Below are positions 22,010 through 32,640 of a stretch of 64,000 nucleotides of DNA, in pieces. The DNA is from Paramacrobiotus metropolitanus (Eukaryota; Tardigrada; Eutardigrada; Parachela; Macrobiotidae), in the NCBI RefSeq assembly GCF_019649055.1, contig NW_026570362.1, positions 244,740 to 308,739 of the forward strand, written 5' to 3'. How positions within the stretch are numbered: the first letter of the stretch is position 1; every line of letters begins with the position of its first letter. The position numbers were made by a program, and so were the translations under genes. The notes under the pieces are model-generated. The model saw only the letters and a list, made by a program, of their open reading frames with translations, was not told the DNA's origin and made no database searches.

Positions 22010-23830
22010 CTACTTTCTGGCCGCTTCCCATTCGTCCACATGTTTGCTGGCAATCTTCAGCTGCGCCAGCTGCACACAGCACTCTCGACCGGCCACGTTA
22101 ACCGTATGTTGACCGGCCCGCTGCGCACCGTACGTCGCCTCCTTATATTCTCCGTCAATGTACGCTTCCACTGGCCGACCCCGCTTCAGAATGTCCGCGG
22201 CCCGCACGGTACGCTTGGGCCGGGAGTAGCCGCCACTGTTCTGGTATTCGGCGATATTGCAATGCCAAAGCTCATCCACCCTATTCCGCCCAAATACAAT
22301 GACAGGATACCAATATCCGTTCGTATATCGCATGAAGATATTCTCGTTTATTTTGTATGAATAACGCGACCCGATGCTGCACATCACGGATTGTCGCGGC
22401 TCCTTGGAGAATTCCAGCGCGTCTTTATTGGCATGCTTGCAAGGTACAGACTGCGCACTTCGCTATCGTTCAGCAAAGCGCTCTGCAACCACACCAACTT
22501 TATTAGTACAACCAATATGCCAAAGCCTTGAAAGGGAATTTAAGAACGGAACTCCAACCTGCACGGGTCCCTTGGCCAGCTGTTCGTCATTCATCAGCGG
22601 GAAGCGCACGCGGTACAATGCACTACCCAGCATCCGGCGGCGATTGGCGGGGGAAGGTGTCAAATTTTTCCGAGCGCAGGCAGCCGTCGCCCATCTACGG
22701 GGACACGCGAAGCTTCGGAAAAGGCTTATAGTACACGTACACACCCCAACGTCGGCACTTTCATTAAATATTCCCGAAGAATTTACTTCTATGGTAAAAA
22801 CTGGAACAGCATAAGCCGCAACTTACTGCTCAACAGCCACGTAAATGGCATTTTCCTCCGCAGACAGCGTACTGCGCTGCAGAATCAACTCCAGCGTGGT
22901 TCGCTCCAGCGTTAAAAAGTGCTGCGACTGGAGAACATCGTGGCTGGATGCGTCCACCTCGTCCCAACATTTCTCCACCACCGGATCGCAGTCCGGTGTC
23001 CAGCGTAGCGCCTACGAATCGCACATATGCTCCCATACACAGCACGGCCGAGATCACGATGTAAATAAAACACGTAAAAATAACTGACTAACATGTTCCA
23101 GATACAGCAGACAGTTATCGGCATCCAGCTCGTCAACAACGAAATCCGTGCAGAGCTCCGCCAGCCATGGCAAGTCGTACTTATCGGCGCAGTACAGCGT
23201 TGGTAGCGCATTCTCTTCCTTCATATTTTCCACCGAACCGGTATAGATATAGCTGAAATTATACAAATAATCAATGACAAGGTAAATAAGAAAAAAATTA
23301 ACGATATAATAAATAAGGAAAAAACCAACGATAAGATAAATAAGAAAAAAAATCGGATTTAACATTTAAAATTAGATGAAGCTGTTGTAATTAAATAGAA
23401 ATTAATGAGTTGGTATTTATCAACAACCGGGTCAGGATCCATACGAAAGGCAACTATTACCTTAGCAAGTTGGAGAAAGCGTCTGGAAGTATGTCCGGGA
23501 TTTCGATGGCTTTGCCAGCGCGCTCAGCCAGGCTACCGTTGAACATTGTATGGAACACGTCGCTGCTGATGCTCAGCGTCAACCTGGTTTGGTTAGGTTG
23601 GTTAGTTAGGTCGGCGTCTTAGCCTCGGATCTACGCAGTAATTACTGAATGAGGACGGCCAAGTCGTACCTATGCGCTCGGAAGGTCTTCACCTGGCCAT
23701 ACTGACGTCCAACGGCGAATTCCACATCACTCAACTCATTGTTCGCCAAAGCGTTCTTCCACCGATGGCCCATCTGACATATCGCGCCTCGACGTTCCGC
23801 ACTGACGAACGCTCCGGATGTGTGCGTCAT
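22010..23830 (-). CDS. BTB-BACK protein, copy 2, six exons, one frameshift
   Basis: Exons: 23830-23670, 23583-23461, 23252-23093, 23011-22827, 22694-22559 and 22482-22010. The first five match the family sizes exactly (161, 123, 160, 185, 136 nt) with GT-AG ends. BTB motifs: LSDVEFAVGRQYG, SSDVFHTMFNGSL, ADKYDLPWLAELCTDF. BACK: TTLELILQRSTLSAEENAI. The last exon is 473 nt, one base short. It starts SALLNDSEVRSLYL, then near 22437 leaves the frame that later reads RRAADILKRG-like sequence (RAADILKRGRPVEAYIDG) and stops at 22010. Restoring one base would give about 412 aa. It is either a very recent pseudogene or an intact gene with a consensus error. It lies head to tail with copies 3 and 4. 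Confidence 0.75.
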
Positions 23831-24532
23831 GACGGCAGCGACGGACAAATTCAGCAAAGCATACGATACGGTGCGGCCTGCGGAGCCTCAGTGCATCTAG
23901 AAACGAAGCAGAACAAGAACAGATTTCCACAGAGGACGAAAGCACTGGTAGACGGTAATGAAGCACTTGCGATCGAGAATGTGAACGTTCTTCGCGTTGA
24001 TTAAGTGAATTTTTGATGGAAAGAAAAAATATTATCGCGATACGCTGAAATACCGAATTGATAGAGTGAAGGGTGGTACTGGGTAGCGATGCGAATCCCA
24101 GAAATCCTGAAAATGCAGTACAGGGACCATGACCCACGGACGGCTCTGCATCTCTGACTGGCGGATAGATGACACCGGAAATGAGAGGAAAGCACTGAGA
24201 ATTAATTTAGTTGTATGCTGCGGGTGGCTGCCACGTTGCGTCAGCGGCTAGAGTTGCAACAGCTGACGACCGCCCAGTGCTGCTTTCTATGGATTTTCTT
24301 CTACTTTACTGTAGGTTAAGTAGTTTCTTTTATTTCGTTATACCCTGGCGCCTGGCAGCGCCTTAAAATAACATCGATTAAACGAAAACCCCTTCCAGAC
24401 TTTCATGCGCCACCTGCGTGCATGTATTGTACGAGATACTTCCGAGCATGCACTTCCGAAAGTGCTACCTATAGGCTACACCTACAGGCGGTATAATATA
24501 ACGAAGCGATTCGATAATACTGTATAACGAAG
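23831..24532. other. Spacer between BTB copies, no gene recognised
   Basis: Probable promoter and 5' flank of copy 2. Frames here (up to 133 codons on the minus strand) overlap exon 1 of copy 2 in another frame or have no resemblance to anything. Confidence 0.35.
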
Positions 24533-24660
24533 GCCCGCTGGAATTCTCTACGGGACCACGCGAATATTTGGCTTGCTGCAAATAATTGCATCGGGTCGAA
24601 ATACTGGTACAAAACTGAGAAGCTGTTCATGTTGTATACGAATGGTATATCGCAGGATGG
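24533..24660 (+). pseudogene. BTB family exon 6 fragment
   Basis: A short plus-strand piece is very close to 19812-19925 of the truncated plus copy: CTGGAATTCTCTAC, CGCGAATATTT and AAACTGAGAAGCTGTTCATG occur in the same order. It carries a small insertion (AAATAATTG) and a stop. Identity is lost on both sides within a few bases. It is a fragment copied from that exon or a close relative. Confidence 0.7.
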
Positions 24661-25598
24661 TAATTTTGCGCCGGCACAGCATGTCATTGCAATAAAATAT
24701 TTTGGACGAACACGCGAAAGTCTCGCAGTGCCGTGGACCGCACAAATGGTATGTCGAGACATTCATTTGATTTTTCAGACGGTCTCACCGCCTCAGGTCT
24801 AACTGAAGATACCGAAAATCGGTACATTAAACAAGCGTCGAAAAATGGGATACTGAACCGTGAGCCTTTGCACTTTCTAACCCTCCGCACGGAAGAAATA
24901 AACAGGCGTTTTTCGTATCTTCGTACCAGCGTACTTGCACCGTTTAAATCACCCGGATTGTCTACGTTTAAATCACCCGGATCCATGCCGGTTTAATACG
25001 CATAGTTTTCGGATCGGCGCCCCGACGGCAGCGGCTAGGAGGAATGTTCCCTCTTATCGGATCAGAAATGCTGGACGTTGGAAATCGGATTGTTATCAGC
25101 GTTATATACGTGATGTTCAAGCTAATCCTGATTTCTTGTTTTTGTTGACAGCAGTGTTTTTCGTTTTGTGGTTGGTTGGGGGTTGTTGGGGGCTGACGGG
25201 CCTGCGCCCAGAAGTCTTCCAGTTCCGGAAACATTATGCTCATTTTCATGGTAGACACCCACAATAAATGAATGATTAAATGTATTTAATCATATTTAAT
25301 TGTGAGTGCACATCCCTCCATTTTCGTGTTTATGGTAATTTGTCGGCTTTCATTGGTTTGTTAGTGGCTTTGTTTCCTCAGAGTTGGAGATTCTGAGATG
25401 TTTCCTTGTTGCTGGAGAGTCGTGTGCTATGTTGAAATCAGTTTCTGCAGTCTTGGCAAGGGAATTTTTTATACAGTAGTATCAACAGAAGAGAAACCCA
25501 AGTGCAGATACATCGCAAGACAAGATCAAATCGGGGCCGATCAGAAATTTCAGTACCATGCGAACCATATCAAAAACAGCTTAAGTAAAGTACCGGCG
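24661..25598. other. Spacer, no gene recognised
   Basis: 3' flank of copy 3. A short direct repeat of GTTTAAATCACCCGGAT occurs at about 24943 and 24966. The frames of about 100 codons here resemble nothing I know. Confidence 0.35.
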
Positions 25599-27667
25599 CT
25601 AGTTTTTGGCCGATTGCGCCGCTCTCCACTCATCAACCTCCTTACTGGCAATCTTCAGCTGCAGAAACTGCACACTACATTCGCGACCGGCGATGTTAAC
25701 CAGATGTCGACCGGAACGCTGTGAGACGTACGTCGCTGCCTTGAACGCCCCGTCGATGAACGCCAGCACGGGGAAATCACGCTTCAGAATATCCACCGCC
25801 CGTATGATTTGAACTGGCATAGCCTTTTGCAGGCTTCCGCCTTCTTGCTTCGCAATAGGTGAGAGACGCCCGGCACATGCGGTTTCGCAGATGACCAGGG
25901 TCGCATACCAGTCGCCATTGATGTCCAAGATGAAAATCTTCTCCTGTGGTTTGAACCGGAAATGTGTACCCCGTAAGCGAAACGTTGGATATTTGCGGGA
26001 TTCCGCGGAAAACTCCAGCGGACCTTTATCATCGGCAGTAGTGGAATGTTTGCGTTGAAAAATTTTGCAGGTCTCTTTCGGGTGGAGGAGACCATTCTAC
26101 CGAATACAGATACTACAGTGTACATGCAAATAGTGTATTTCAACGACGGTCGGAACATAGAGGTCATACCTTCACGGGTCCGTCAGCCAGTTGAGAGTCG
26201 GTCAGCAGCGGAAAGCGCACAAGGAACAAAGCGGGACCCAACATCCGGCGGCGATTCTTTGGACAAGGAGACAGATTCTTGCGAGCGCACGCGGCCGCCG
26301 CCCACCTACGTATACACATAAGCACCTCAAAGTGTTGCAACACATGTACTGCAAATCAGGTAATTAAAGACCGGAATGCTGGCGAAATGCTTCACGGCTT
26401 CCGTACACGGAATCATACGCATAACTCGATAACTCCCAAAATTCCTAATGTAGATATTAACTGCGTTCCTGCTATTACTGTTAGATAATCGATTAACTTA
26501 AAAAAAATTCTGCACCTTCAAGATTCGCTATCTGATTAAACTGCCGAAGACGTTCGTCGTTCGCAGCAGCCGACAACCACGACCTGCAGAAATTGGGTGA
26601 CAACTTACCTTTCGACAGCGGTGTAGATGACGTTCTCCACTGCCGACAGCGTGTTACGCTGCAGGATCGCTTCGAGCGTCGACCGTTCCAAGCTGCTAAA
26701 GTGTTCCGATTGGAAAACGGCTCCGCTGGACGCATCCACTACATCCCAGCACGCCTCCAGGAGAGCATCATACTGCGGTGTCCAGCGCAGCGCCTGTGGA
26801 CGACACCCTACCATTATCAGACTGTTGGCAGCCCGCTCTGCATCCTAATTAATTCTACGCACATTTTCCAGATACACCAAACAGTTATCAGGCTTCAGCT
26901 GCCCGAGGATGAAGTCAGTGCACGCTTCGGCCAGCCACGGTAAATCGTACTTGTCGGCGCAGTAAAGAGTCGGCACGGCATTCTCCTGTCGCATGTTTTC
27001 CACCGCACCCGCGTAGATGAAACTTTAATTGCAAAATAATACAAATTCTCATAAAAATTTTATTGTGCATCCAGAAACCATTGCGCCTACCTGAGCATGT
27101 TGGAGAAGGCGTCGGGAGGGACATCGGGGATGTCGATGGCCGTGTCCGTGCCTTGTGGCAGACTCCCGTAAAACATGGTATGGAATACGTCGCTGCTAAC
27201 GCTCAATGTCAACCTATCGGACAAATCAGTCTGCTGGCCTTATGTAAATAATTAAAGCATTCACTTGCCACCACGAGGCAACATCATGCGATCTGCAAGT
27301 GTTTTGAACTGTTTTCGTTCGTTCAAATGGTGCCTGTTCTACGATGTCCTATTGCCAACCACCAGCAGATGTTGAATGTTAGCGCAAGTAATACAGCGAA
27401 CTGCAGTCAACTTTGCCCCCACTCATTCATGGTCCGTGGTAAATTAACTTATTAGTTAACTTAGTTATACGCTTACTGCAGTTTACAAAGTTGTTAAACA
27501 ACATACTTGTGGGCTCGGAAGATCTTCACTTCGCCAAACTGGCGTCCGACGGCGAACTCCACGTCGCTCAGCTCACTCCTGGCCAGCACTTTCTTCCAGC
27601 GTTGGCTGATTTGGCCTAAGGCGCCTCGGCGCCCGAAGCTCACAACTGATGTCATTGCGTGTGCCAT
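25599..27667 (-). CDS. BTB-BACK protein, copy 3, six exons, intact
   Basis: Exons: 27667-27507, 27213-27091, 27022-26863, 26793-26609, 26305-26170 and 26096-25599, all with GT-AG ends and family sizes. The total of 1263 nt gives 420 aa. BTB: LSDVEFAVGRQFGEVKIFRA, SSDVFHTMFYGSL, IDIPDVPPDAFSNML, CADKYDLPWLAEACTDF. BACK: WTPQYDALLEACWDVVDAS and STLEAILQRNTLSAVENVI. Exon 5 has KNRRRMLG. The last exon starts NGLLHPKETCKIF, then IFILDINGDWYA (first barrel-like block) and VDILKRDFPVLAFIDGAF...SGRHLVNIAGRE (second block). The end SAKN and stop at 25599 differ from copy 1. This is the clearest reference copy of the family in the window. The product is probably cytosolic or nuclear; no signal peptide or membrane helix. 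Confidence 0.85.
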
Positions 27668-29039
27668 TCCAGCTGCAACCTGCAGTCAGGGAATAAGTTG
27701 AGTAAATGGTTAAACGTAGCTACCACGACAGCCGATTCGCTGCGAATATGAATAACGAAGCCCCACTTGATATTCGTGCAATTTGCGGATTTGCCAGAGA
27801 CAAGTTACGAGTACAAAATTAATGACGTAGGATAACGAGGGAGAAGCTGAAATCATCCGCTGACGGAGCCGAATGTCCTCTCCGCCTACCTTTGTTTCCG
27901 GGGATAAACCGTCTAACACCGAAATTTTTAAAAGCTAAACAATGATGAGAAGTGAGTACATACTTTGCAACTTTGGTAACAACAAAACGAGAAAGTGGAG
28001 AACGCTGAAAACGAAAACCTTAGAATGGTAGCTTGCTGATTGAGGTTGCGCACAAAGGTAACTGTCTACTAGGGGCGGCTAATCCGGCTGGCTGCGTTGA
28101 CGTATGAGAAATTGAGAATTAAGCGGGAAGGTATAGTACGCATTTCCGGCAAGCGATTCCAGCAAGTGCATTGCGCACACCGGAAGTAAGATACAGCGTA
28201 GCTTACTCCTGGTGGAGGCTGCAATGTTTCAACAGTACTGTACTTCCCGTTGCATTCTGTACAAAATATTATAGAAATTAGAATATATCTATAGATATAG
28301 ACCGTAGAGCTAGTTCAAGTAATGCGTTCATCGGGCCGTCGTGATACCTGATTTAATTTTTGTATGCGCAAGCACAGTACTGTTTTTTTGTATTTCCAGT
28401 GCACTGTATTGATATTACAGGAAATTATCGGGTTCCGTGTTCAGTCCAGCTGAGGACTGCGATTCCAAAGAGTGAGAAAGACCATCATTTATGCTTCGAT
28501 TTTGCATACTTCTACGTACTTTGTATGCTAGATAATGCTACGAGTATGTACAATTGTACTGGCCGGTATACTATTGTATATAGATATAGTCATATTATCT
28601 AGATAATTATAGTGTAGATATACGCAACACGATAATTATAGAAATCCACCGGCTGCGTCGCTATGAGTGCAGTACGTGTAGGTACTTCAGTATGGGTACA
28701 GTGCAAATAGGTAAATAAGTACAGGTAAATAAAGAAAAAAGAAACAAGAATGAAAAGTAGACGTACAGCTGCTACATAGTAATGAACAATAATTAAAACA
28801 GATTGAACAACATGGAAACGGTCGACGACGAAAACAAATGTAATATTGTTAATTAATCAAAACAATCCACAAGAAACAGTAACATCTTCGAAGTACGACA
28901 AGTATTCCGAAAAACACCAGAACGCTTATTCACCGACAAGCTAGCAGGCCTATAGTGCCGCATGGAACCGGTACATTTCATATAGTAACTAGTCACCGAA
29001 TATGTTCTCCATAACACTACTAGTACTTTTTGGCCGCTA
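27668..29039. other. Spacer between BTB copies 3 and 4
   Basis: Holds the 5' flank of copy 3. AT-rich, with repeated TATAGATATAG words near 28290 and 28580. Frames are short. No gene or RNA recognised. Confidence 0.4.
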
Positions 29040-31610
29040 TCCACGCGAGATCGACCAGTTCCCCCGCGATCTACAAGCCCGTATTAAAACTGCACAATGT
29101 AATCGCGGCCGGCGACGCTGACCGTATGCCAACCCGAACGCCGTGACCCGTACGTTTCGTCCTTAAAATTTCCGTCGATGCGTAAAACCGGTCGACCCCG
29201 CTTTAGAATATCCGCGGTTCGCACGGTGCGCTTGGGTGAGACCAATTCGCCCTGATATCGATCCGTTGCGTCTTTTATGGCAGGAAACGTTTCCAGGAGG
29301 TAGTCGCCGCTGACGACTTACACCGGGTACCAGAAGCCGTTGGAAATTTATTGACAAATTGTACAAGCTAAAAGCCCTTTACACTTGAACCTGATATTAT
29401 TTATTATAGCCGTTGGTATTATTATTTTTCCCACAGTAGCCAACTTAGTGAGCATAAGCTAATGAAGATATCTTACCAGGCTATTGGAAAGTTTTTGGTA
29501 CATACTGAAAGTTTATACTTTTTTTCGTTTGATTGTATGAGATAAAAATCACCCAACCTACTTAGGAATCGAGCCCAGGACGTATAATCTTAAAGCTGCA
29601 GAAGTACTTAGCTGTATTTACTATTACCAGCTAGGCTATGGGCAGATTATCATAATTTCATGTTATTCTGTTACTGTATTCGTAAATAACATGAACAGCT
29701 TCCCGGTTTGTCTGTTCTGGTATTTGTAGCCTGTAGGAGATCCGTCACACTAAGTGTTTCCGAAGTTCCGTGGGGAAGTGTAGCGAATCTTGGGTGGTTC
29801 TGTGCTTGCTCACATAAATTTTGCACATTTCTCGATGACCCAGTAGACTGCTCTGTAAGTGCAGATAAATAAAGAGGCCTAGTTATCGAGAAATGACAGC
29901 ATCACTGCACTCCTGTGCGTCAAAAAAGGAACTTCAGTTTCACGAAAATCCCGAGACTGTCCATGTTAAAGAACGGAAATCTAGGGACTTCCGGCGTATG
30001 ACAACGTTGCAGCCGCTCAGTGTGGCAGCGTAATGTACGTTTTATTTTGGCATTGTTTGAAAATTCCCCTTTTTAATTTTCATAACAAAAACCGACTTTT
30101 TCTGCACTACTTCCATTAGAAAATTAAGCATAAACTACAAAAAGCCATTTCCTGATCTTGTCAGTTAGTGTATGGATAATGGAACTGTTAGCACTAGCTG
30201 TAATATTTCCCGCTCTATTTACATCGCGTGCTTATTGCTTCGCCAGGACAGATCGGTTGATTCGTCTGTCCTAAAAAGACGCATTTTTTCTTACAACTTT
30301 GAGTAGATTTTAGTAACTCACTTTTAATTTCGTAACGGGAGTAGTGCGGAAATACGAACATCAACAACAAAGCACTAAGAAGGTTCAAAAACACGCTGCA
30401 TAACCCACTGTAAACCCACTATTCGTATAATCCACTGCCACACCGAGCCGGTTGCACCCCGGAAGTCCTTAAATCTTTTTCATTTCAAATGTTCAGTGTA
30501 GACGTTTTCGTGGAACAAAAATTAAGTTAAAGAGAAAAGAAATTTCTGCGAGGGTACAAGAAATTCGGAAGGAAATCGGTTACGTGCATTAAAAGCTACG
30601 CGTACTGAAGCGGCCATGCGCGCGTCTATAAGGAAAACAATCACTCATGTCCACCGCAACGGGTCCGCTAGCCAGCTGAGCGTCAGTCATCAGAAGAAAA
30701 CGAACAAGACGCAACGCAGGGCCGAGGATTTTGCGGCGACTGACGGGGACTGATTCTTGCGAGCGCACGCGGCCTCAGCCCATCTAAGGAAACCACATAT
30801 TCCGGAAACACCAGCCAGTTACATTTAGAGAAATCACAATCATTTTCCCGTAAATATAGCTGAGACACCTTGCAAGTTGCCGATTAGCCGTAAGCATCCT
30901 CCTGGACAGCCGTGTAGACGAGATTCTCCTCCGCCGACAGTGTGTCACGCTGCACAACCATCTCCAGCGTTTTCCGCTCGTAACTCAGTACAAATAATCC
31001 GACAGGAGAGCGGCCTCGCCAGACGCATCCACCACGACCCAGTATTTCTCCCGTACAGGATCCCAATTTGTAGTTCAAGCCGAGTTGAAGAAGATCGACT
31101 TGATACAGAAGAATTGCCAACGAATCGGCCATGTATGCTGTAATAGGAATCCTAATATCCTATCACAGCACGCATGCCCGATTCGTCGGCAGTGCGATAT
31201 ATCCTGTCATCACTGCCAATTCCCAGGTACATCCCAGCAGTTGTCGGGCTTTTGGTCTGCTCCAGCACGACGTTGATGCACAGTTCCACACTGTGCTGAC
31301 AAGTACGATTTAAGTTGGTTACCAGCACAAATCATACTTATCAGCGCAGTACAGAGTCTGCAGCGGGTTCTCCGGTTGCAGATCGGATCCACTGGGATCA
31401 ATGTAAATGTGGCTGCCACACGAAAAAGCATCTACCGAACATGTGTATTTGGACTGTGGAAAATAAATTTCACCTCCTATTTCAGCATTTTGGCGACAGC
31501 AGCGGGAGGAATATCCGGGGAAAAATGGCTCTGCCAAATTCCCGTAGAACACGGAATGGGATCCATTCCATCAGGGCGGACGCGTAGACTGAAACATCCG
31601 CACTTTCCGC
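29040..31610 (-). pseudogene. BTB-BACK copy 4, decayed, with SINE insertion
   Basis: Recognisable pieces from right to left: exon 2 (about 31600-31490, VFYGNLAEPF then PDIPPAAVAKML in another frame), exon 3 (about 31410-31310, SHIYIDPSGSDLQPENPLQT then CADKYDLCW), exon 4 (about 31060-30900, KTLEMVVQRDTLSAEENLV), exon 5 (about 30785-30655, RRKILGPALRLVRFLLMTD) and exon 6 (29852-29670, continuing at 29345-29040 with RTADILKRGRPV and SGWHTVSVAGRD). Exon 1 is not found. There are several stops and frame breaks. Exon 6 is split by about 320 bp of tRNA-derived sequence. It lies in tandem with copies 2 and 3, and is the oldest of the three by its decay. Confidence 0.75.
29346..29668 (-). mobile_element. 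tRNA-derived SINE inside BTB copy 4
   Basis: Reading the minus strand, a tRNA-like head contains an A box (TAGCCTAGCTGG, at 29639-29628) and a B box (GGGCTCGATTCC, at 29576-29565) about 50 bp apart, as in RNA polymerase III promoters. It interrupts the exon 6 match: exon similarity stops at TTTACGAATA (about 29669) and resumes at GGCTTCTGGTACCC (about 29339). The body after the B box is unrelated to any tRNA. The end towards 29346 is AT-rich. Target duplication and exact ends are not clear. Confidence 0.6.
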
Positions 31611-31720
31611 AGCGATGTATTCCATACCAGGTTCCTTCAGATTCGAGGAAGCCCAGATGTTGTGTACCTGTCATCGCAGAATCAACTACAAGTAACTAGT
31701 AACTACAGACACGAGTAGTG

Positions 31721-32640
31721 GCGTACCGACATTTCGGCATAGGGACATTTCGGCATAGGACACTTCGGCATAAGACATTTCGGCATAAAACCATTTCGGA
31801 ATAGGGACATTTCGGCATACGGCCATTTCGGCATAAAATCTTCGAGTAAATAATTAATGTCTAAGAAATTTATTAACCTATGAAATTAACCGAAACTTAG
31901 AAATCTATGAACCTAGCAACGCTAAAAATTCCAAAAAAAAATAAAGAACCCAAGAAAATCTAAACCTCTAACAAATAAAGAAAACATTAACCTCAGGAAA
32001 ATAAAACCATAGGAAGCGCAGGAAAAAACAAAAACATAAGAAATTGTATGAAAACCTGAAACAACCTAAGAAAACCCAAGCAGCCTAAATAGGCCCAAAA
32101 GGACCTAATAACACCTAAGAAAACCTAAGAAGGCCAAGAAAACCAAACAAGACTTTAGAAAACATATTAAAACCTAACAAAATCTAAGTAAACTTAAAGT
32201 CCCAAATTACCTAAGAAAACCTAAGAAGCTTTAAGAAGCCAAACATAATCTGAGAAAACATAAAAAACCTAAGAAAATCTAAGCCGAACCTAAGAAGGGC
32301 TAAAAAAGCTAAGAAAACCAAATAACCTAAGAAGAAAGAAGATTTAAGAAAACCAAACAACCTAAGAAAATCATACTGAACCTAAAGAGCCCCAGAAACT
32401 TGAAATGGCAACTACATTAAAAAGATTGTTTAAAGATATTCCAATGAAATTATTGGATGAAATGTGGACCAAAAAAATGATATTATGGGAAACAGAAACG
32501 GAAACACATGGAAATGTCTATATTATGCCGAAATGTCCTTATGCCGAAATGTCCACATGCCAAAATGTCCCTATGCCGAAATGTCTTATGCCGAAGTGTC
32601 CTATGCCGAAATGTCCCTATGCCGAAATGGTCGGACACGC
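31721..32640. mobile_element. Foldback-like element FB2
   Basis: The left arm (31721-31845) is seven or so units of a 15-bp word, ACATTTCGGCATAGG and variants. The right arm (about 32525-32640) has seven or eight inverted units such as CCTATGCCGAAATGT. The ends pair as GCGTACCGACATTTCGG against GCGTGTCCGACCATTTCGG. The long core (about 31860-32400) is degenerate CCTAAGAAAACC words, the complement of the CTTAGGTTTTC core in FB1 and FB3. AGTG precedes the left end and follows one base after the right end, a possible target duplication. Short frames rich in M-P-K-C across the right arm are a by-product of the repeat. Confidence 0.7.

Noticed and set aside
31721-31845. Regular short repeats that could suggest a CRISPR array
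   Set aside because: Units are head-to-tail without unique spacers, mirrored at the other end, in a eukaryotic genome.
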